Shown one piece after another: positions 62,207-64,000 of a DNA stretch of 64,000 nt. The stretch is from assembly GCA_963710975.1 (NCBI GenBank), contig CAVQCG010000004.1, positions 372,001-436,000 of the forward strand, read 5' to 3'. The notes beneath the pieces were generated by a model. That model was given only the letters and a program-made list of their open reading frames with translations. It was not told the DNA's origin and ran no database searches. The stretch's first letter is position 1; each line of letters starts with the position of its first letter. Source of the stretch: JBBQXH01 sp963710975 (GTDB lineage: Bacteria; Actinomycetota; Thermoleophilia; Gaiellales; Gaiellaceae). The position numbers were made by a program, and so were the translations under genes.

Positions 62207-62980
62207 CTACACGGCCGCCGCGTGAGGCGGAAGCGTGACAGTCACCACGGTTCCACCTGCGACCCCTGCTCGCCGATCAACCCGTCCGCCTGCGACCCGA
62301 GCCCGCTCCGCGATTTCGTCGAGGCTCGACTTGCGCCGCTCGTCCATCCCGTCGTCGGCGAGCGTCGCGATCGCGGTGCCGTCCGTGCGTCGCTCGACTG
62401 AAAGAGAGACCGTTGCCGGCTGCCGGCGAACGGCCTGGGCCAGAGCCTCACGGATGGTCTGGTAGAGGGCGACCTGCGCCGTTTCGCCGAGCCCGTCGCC
62501 CGCACTGGCCGCAAGCTCGACGGTGATCGTCTGCGCGCGCTCGATCTGGTCGGCAAGCTCCCGGACGGCGATCGAGAACCCGCGGTCACGGAGGATGACC
62601 GGCTCGATCGCAAACGACAGGTCGCGAAGGGTCTGAACGGTCTCGCGCTGCCGACCGAGGGAGCCCTCGAGGAGCTTCTCGGCGTCCTCGACGTTCCCCT
62701 CTCGGAGCGCCGCAACGGCCGCGTCGTGCATGAGGGCGATGCCGGACAGCGACTGGAGTGGCCCGTCGTGAAGTGCGAGTGCGAGCCTCCGGCGTTCGTC
62801 CTGCTCGGCCGTCACGAGCTGCGCCGAGAGCCAGGCCCGTTCCGCCTCGCGCTCGTCCGCTGCACGCGACTCGCGCTGGACGGCAGCGCGTTCCCTGCGG
62901 ACGCCGAGGACGATCGCCACGCCGGCTCCGAGGAGCCCGCCCAGTGCGAACGCGCCGGTTTCAGAGGCTCGATGTGACAT
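62207..62980 (-). CDS. NarL-type sensor histidine kinase (short, single helix)
   Basis: 257 residues. One N-terminal helix (GAFALGGLLGAGVAIVLGV) and no periplasmic domain; HisKA_3 with the phospho-acceptor His in LALALHDGPLQSLSG (~71); a degenerate ATPase (IATLADDGMDERRKSSL, then GGRVDRRAGVAGGTVVTVTLP). It is transcribed after the response regulator (63128) on the same strand with 147 bases between them. Confidence 0.82.
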   Translation of the reverse strand: MSHRASETGAFALGGLLGAGVAIVLGVRRERAAVQRESRAADEREAERAWLSAQLVTAEQDERRRLALALHDGPLQSLSGIALMHDAAVAALREGNVEDAEKLLEGSLGRQRETVQTLRDLSFAIEPVILRDRGFSIAVRELADQIERAQTITVELAASAGDGLGETAQVALYQTIREALAQAVRRQPATVSLSVERRTDGTAIATLADDGMDERRKSSLDEIAERARVAGGRVDRRAGVAGGTVVTVTLPPHAAAV

Positions 62981-63127
62981 GAGCGCACGCCTGGATGGGG
63001 GCCTGCACGCAGCGGATCATGGCCGCCTCCATCGCCACCAAGGCAACCAGCCTTGCCATCGATCGAGTCGACCATGCTCCTTGGTGCACGCGGCTCCCCA
63101 GACGCACGCCCATCTCACATCGAGCCT

Positions 63128-63748
63128 CTAGTCGATGATCGAATCGCGGAGGGCGATTGCGACGGCATGGGTGCGCGTGTCGGCCTCGAGCTTCGCGAGG
63201 ATGTGACGCACGTGGCTCTTCACGGTTTCCTGGCTGATGAAGAGCTTCGCCGCGACGTCGCCGTTCGACATGCCGTCGGCGAGGAGCTGGAGGATCTCGC
63301 GCTCGCGGGGCGTCAGCAGGTCGTGACCGTCGCGGTTGAGGAACGACGGCATGAGCGCCGGGTCGACGTATCCCTCGCCGCTCGCGACCTTTTCGATCGC
63401 GCGAACGAGCGTCTGATTGGGTGCTTCCTTCAGCAGGTAGCCCTTCGCCCCGGCGTCGAGGCCGCGCGAGAGGAGGCTGCGCTCGCCGAAGGCGGTGAAG
63501 AGGAGGACGGCTGTGTCGGGGACACGGTCGTGAAGCTGCTTGGTTGCCTCGAGCCCGTCCATGCCGGGCATCCGGATGTCCATGATCACGACGTCCGGCT
63601 TGCGCCGCTCCGCGAGGGAGATGGCGCTCTCACCGTCACCGGCCTCGCCGATCACCCGGATGTGCGGGGAGCGGGAGAGGGAGAGACGGAGTCCCTCTCT
63701 GACGACCTCGTGGTCGTCGGCGATGAGGCAAGTGATTTCGTAACCCAT
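63128..63748 (-). CDS. NarL/LuxR-family response regulator
   Basis: 206 residues from ATG 63748 (MGYEITCLIADDHEVVREGL). Receiver Asp in VVIMDIRMPGMDGL (~58), and LuxR-type HTH at the end (LTPREREILQLLADGMSN ... ETVKSHVRHILAKLEADTR). The longer upstream frame is the shadow of the radical SAM gene. First gene of the two-component pair. Confidence 0.93.
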   Translation of the reverse strand: MGYEITCLIADDHEVVREGLRLSLSRSPHIRVIGEAGDGESAISLAERRKPDVVIMDIRMPGMDGLEATKQLHDRVPDTAVLLFTAFGERSLLSRGLDAGAKGYLLKEAPNQTLVRAIEKVASGEGYVDPALMPSFLNRDGHDLLTPREREILQLLADGMSNGDVAAKLFISQETVKSHVRHILAKLEADTRTHAVAIALRDSIID

Positions 63749-63798
63749 ACGGAGGACAGCCTTGTCACCCTCCTTGTCGGCGCATCGGCTGTCCGACT

Positions 63799-64000
63799 TT
63801 AGACGGCAAGGGCGAGTTGTTGCTGGATGATCCGTCCGGGCTGCTGCCGCCGGCCGTCCGCGACACCGATGCCGTGCCGCAGCCGGAGCCGCGCGAACCT
63901 GTCGGTGATCTCCGTCTGGTAGCTCTTCGGCGCGTACGTCCGGCGGCCGTAGAGCTCCACGTAGCGTGGGTACAGCCATGGATAGGAGGCACGAAACCAC
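63799..64000 (-). CDS. 3' end of a radical SAM protein (Rv2578c-like), truncated by window edge
   Basis: Open on the minus strand from the window edge to TAA at 63801-63799: FRASYPWLYPRYVELYGRRT, then YAPKSYQTEITDRFARLRLRHGI. This ending is characteristic of the actinobacterial radical SAM family that includes Rv2578c. The CxxxCxxC cluster would be outside the window. Confidence 0.7.
   Translation of the reverse strand, partial: WFRASYPWLYPRYVELYGRRTYAPKSYQTEITDRFARLRLRHGIGVADGRRQQPGRIIQQQLALAV

Noticed and set aside
1..64000. CRISPR array, rRNA operon or replication origin
   Set aside because: No regularly spaced repeats, no rRNA sequence and no DnaA-box cluster with dnaA/dnaN seen anywhere in the window.

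Overview
The window is 64 kb of high-GC bacterial DNA, densely coding on both strands. Several features point to Actinomycetota, most likely a Thermoleophilia/Gaiellales-type soil lineage. These are EndoMS/NucS, an AddAB/AdnAB-like pair of iron-sulfur helicase-nucleases, GAP/Sap-type membrane proteins, DUF3105 and DUF2252 proteins, an initiator tRNA of actinobacterial type, many universal stress proteins, and frequent GTG/TTG starts in 4-base stop/start overlaps. The lineage is an inference; no rRNA gene is present.

Layout. 0-2.8 kb: 3' part of an arylsulfatase and an SRPBCC protein. 2.7-5.0 kb: a three-gene cassette (GNAT, NTF2-like, SHOCT protein) on the minus strand whose SHOCT gene is split by an IS481-family element with a perfect 6-bp CCTAGT target duplication. 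5.1-10 kb: small membrane protein, a carboxymuconolactone-decarboxylase gene and its decayed relative, a split holin-like/phosphodiesterase gene, and two transporter-like membrane proteins. 10.3-12.7 kb: isocitrate/isopropylmalate dehydrogenase and a DUF72 protein. 12.9-25.4 kb: a DNA-repair block (AddB-like, AddA-like, Nth, RmuC, DinG) with TrxB inside it. 25.4-30.6 kb: DUF3105, tRNA-Leu(UAA), DUF2252, RDD, GAP protein, PRMT-like methyltransferase. 30.65-31.9 kb: a second, intact copy of the three-gene cassette in opposite orientation. 32-37 kb: glutamine amidotransferase, a processive family-2 glycosyltransferase followed by a 41-residue LPFTG miniprotein, a signal-peptide glycoside hydrolase 5 that looks circularly permuted, Ppx/GppA, and tRNA-fMet. 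37-44.5 kb: L,D-transpeptidase, universal stress protein, NucS plus a coupled HExxH protein, and a large GAF-GGDEF-GAF-HD-GYP protein. 44.6-49.3 kb: a stress operon of three universal stress proteins around a GNAT/acyl-CoA synthetase fusion. 49.3-54.8 kb: aconitase, esterase, malate synthase. 55-64 kb: GNAT, SDR, methyltransferase, class II aldolase, VOC, FAD protein, MscL, a NarL-type two-component pair and the 3' end of a radical SAM gene.

Functional themes are double-strand break processing and mismatch/base-excision repair; TCA/glyoxylate carbon flow (Icd-like, AcnA, malate synthase); stress and c-di-GMP signalling; and a small surface-polysaccharide locus (glycosyltransferase, LPFTG miniprotein, glycosidase).

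Caution: at least ten genes carry single-base frameshifts, and most are one extra base in a 2-3 base homopolymer. This looks more like assembly error than mass gene death, so frameshifted genes are described here as one gene each where the reading frame can be reconnected by eye. Family names come from recognising motifs and sequence texture, not from database searches.
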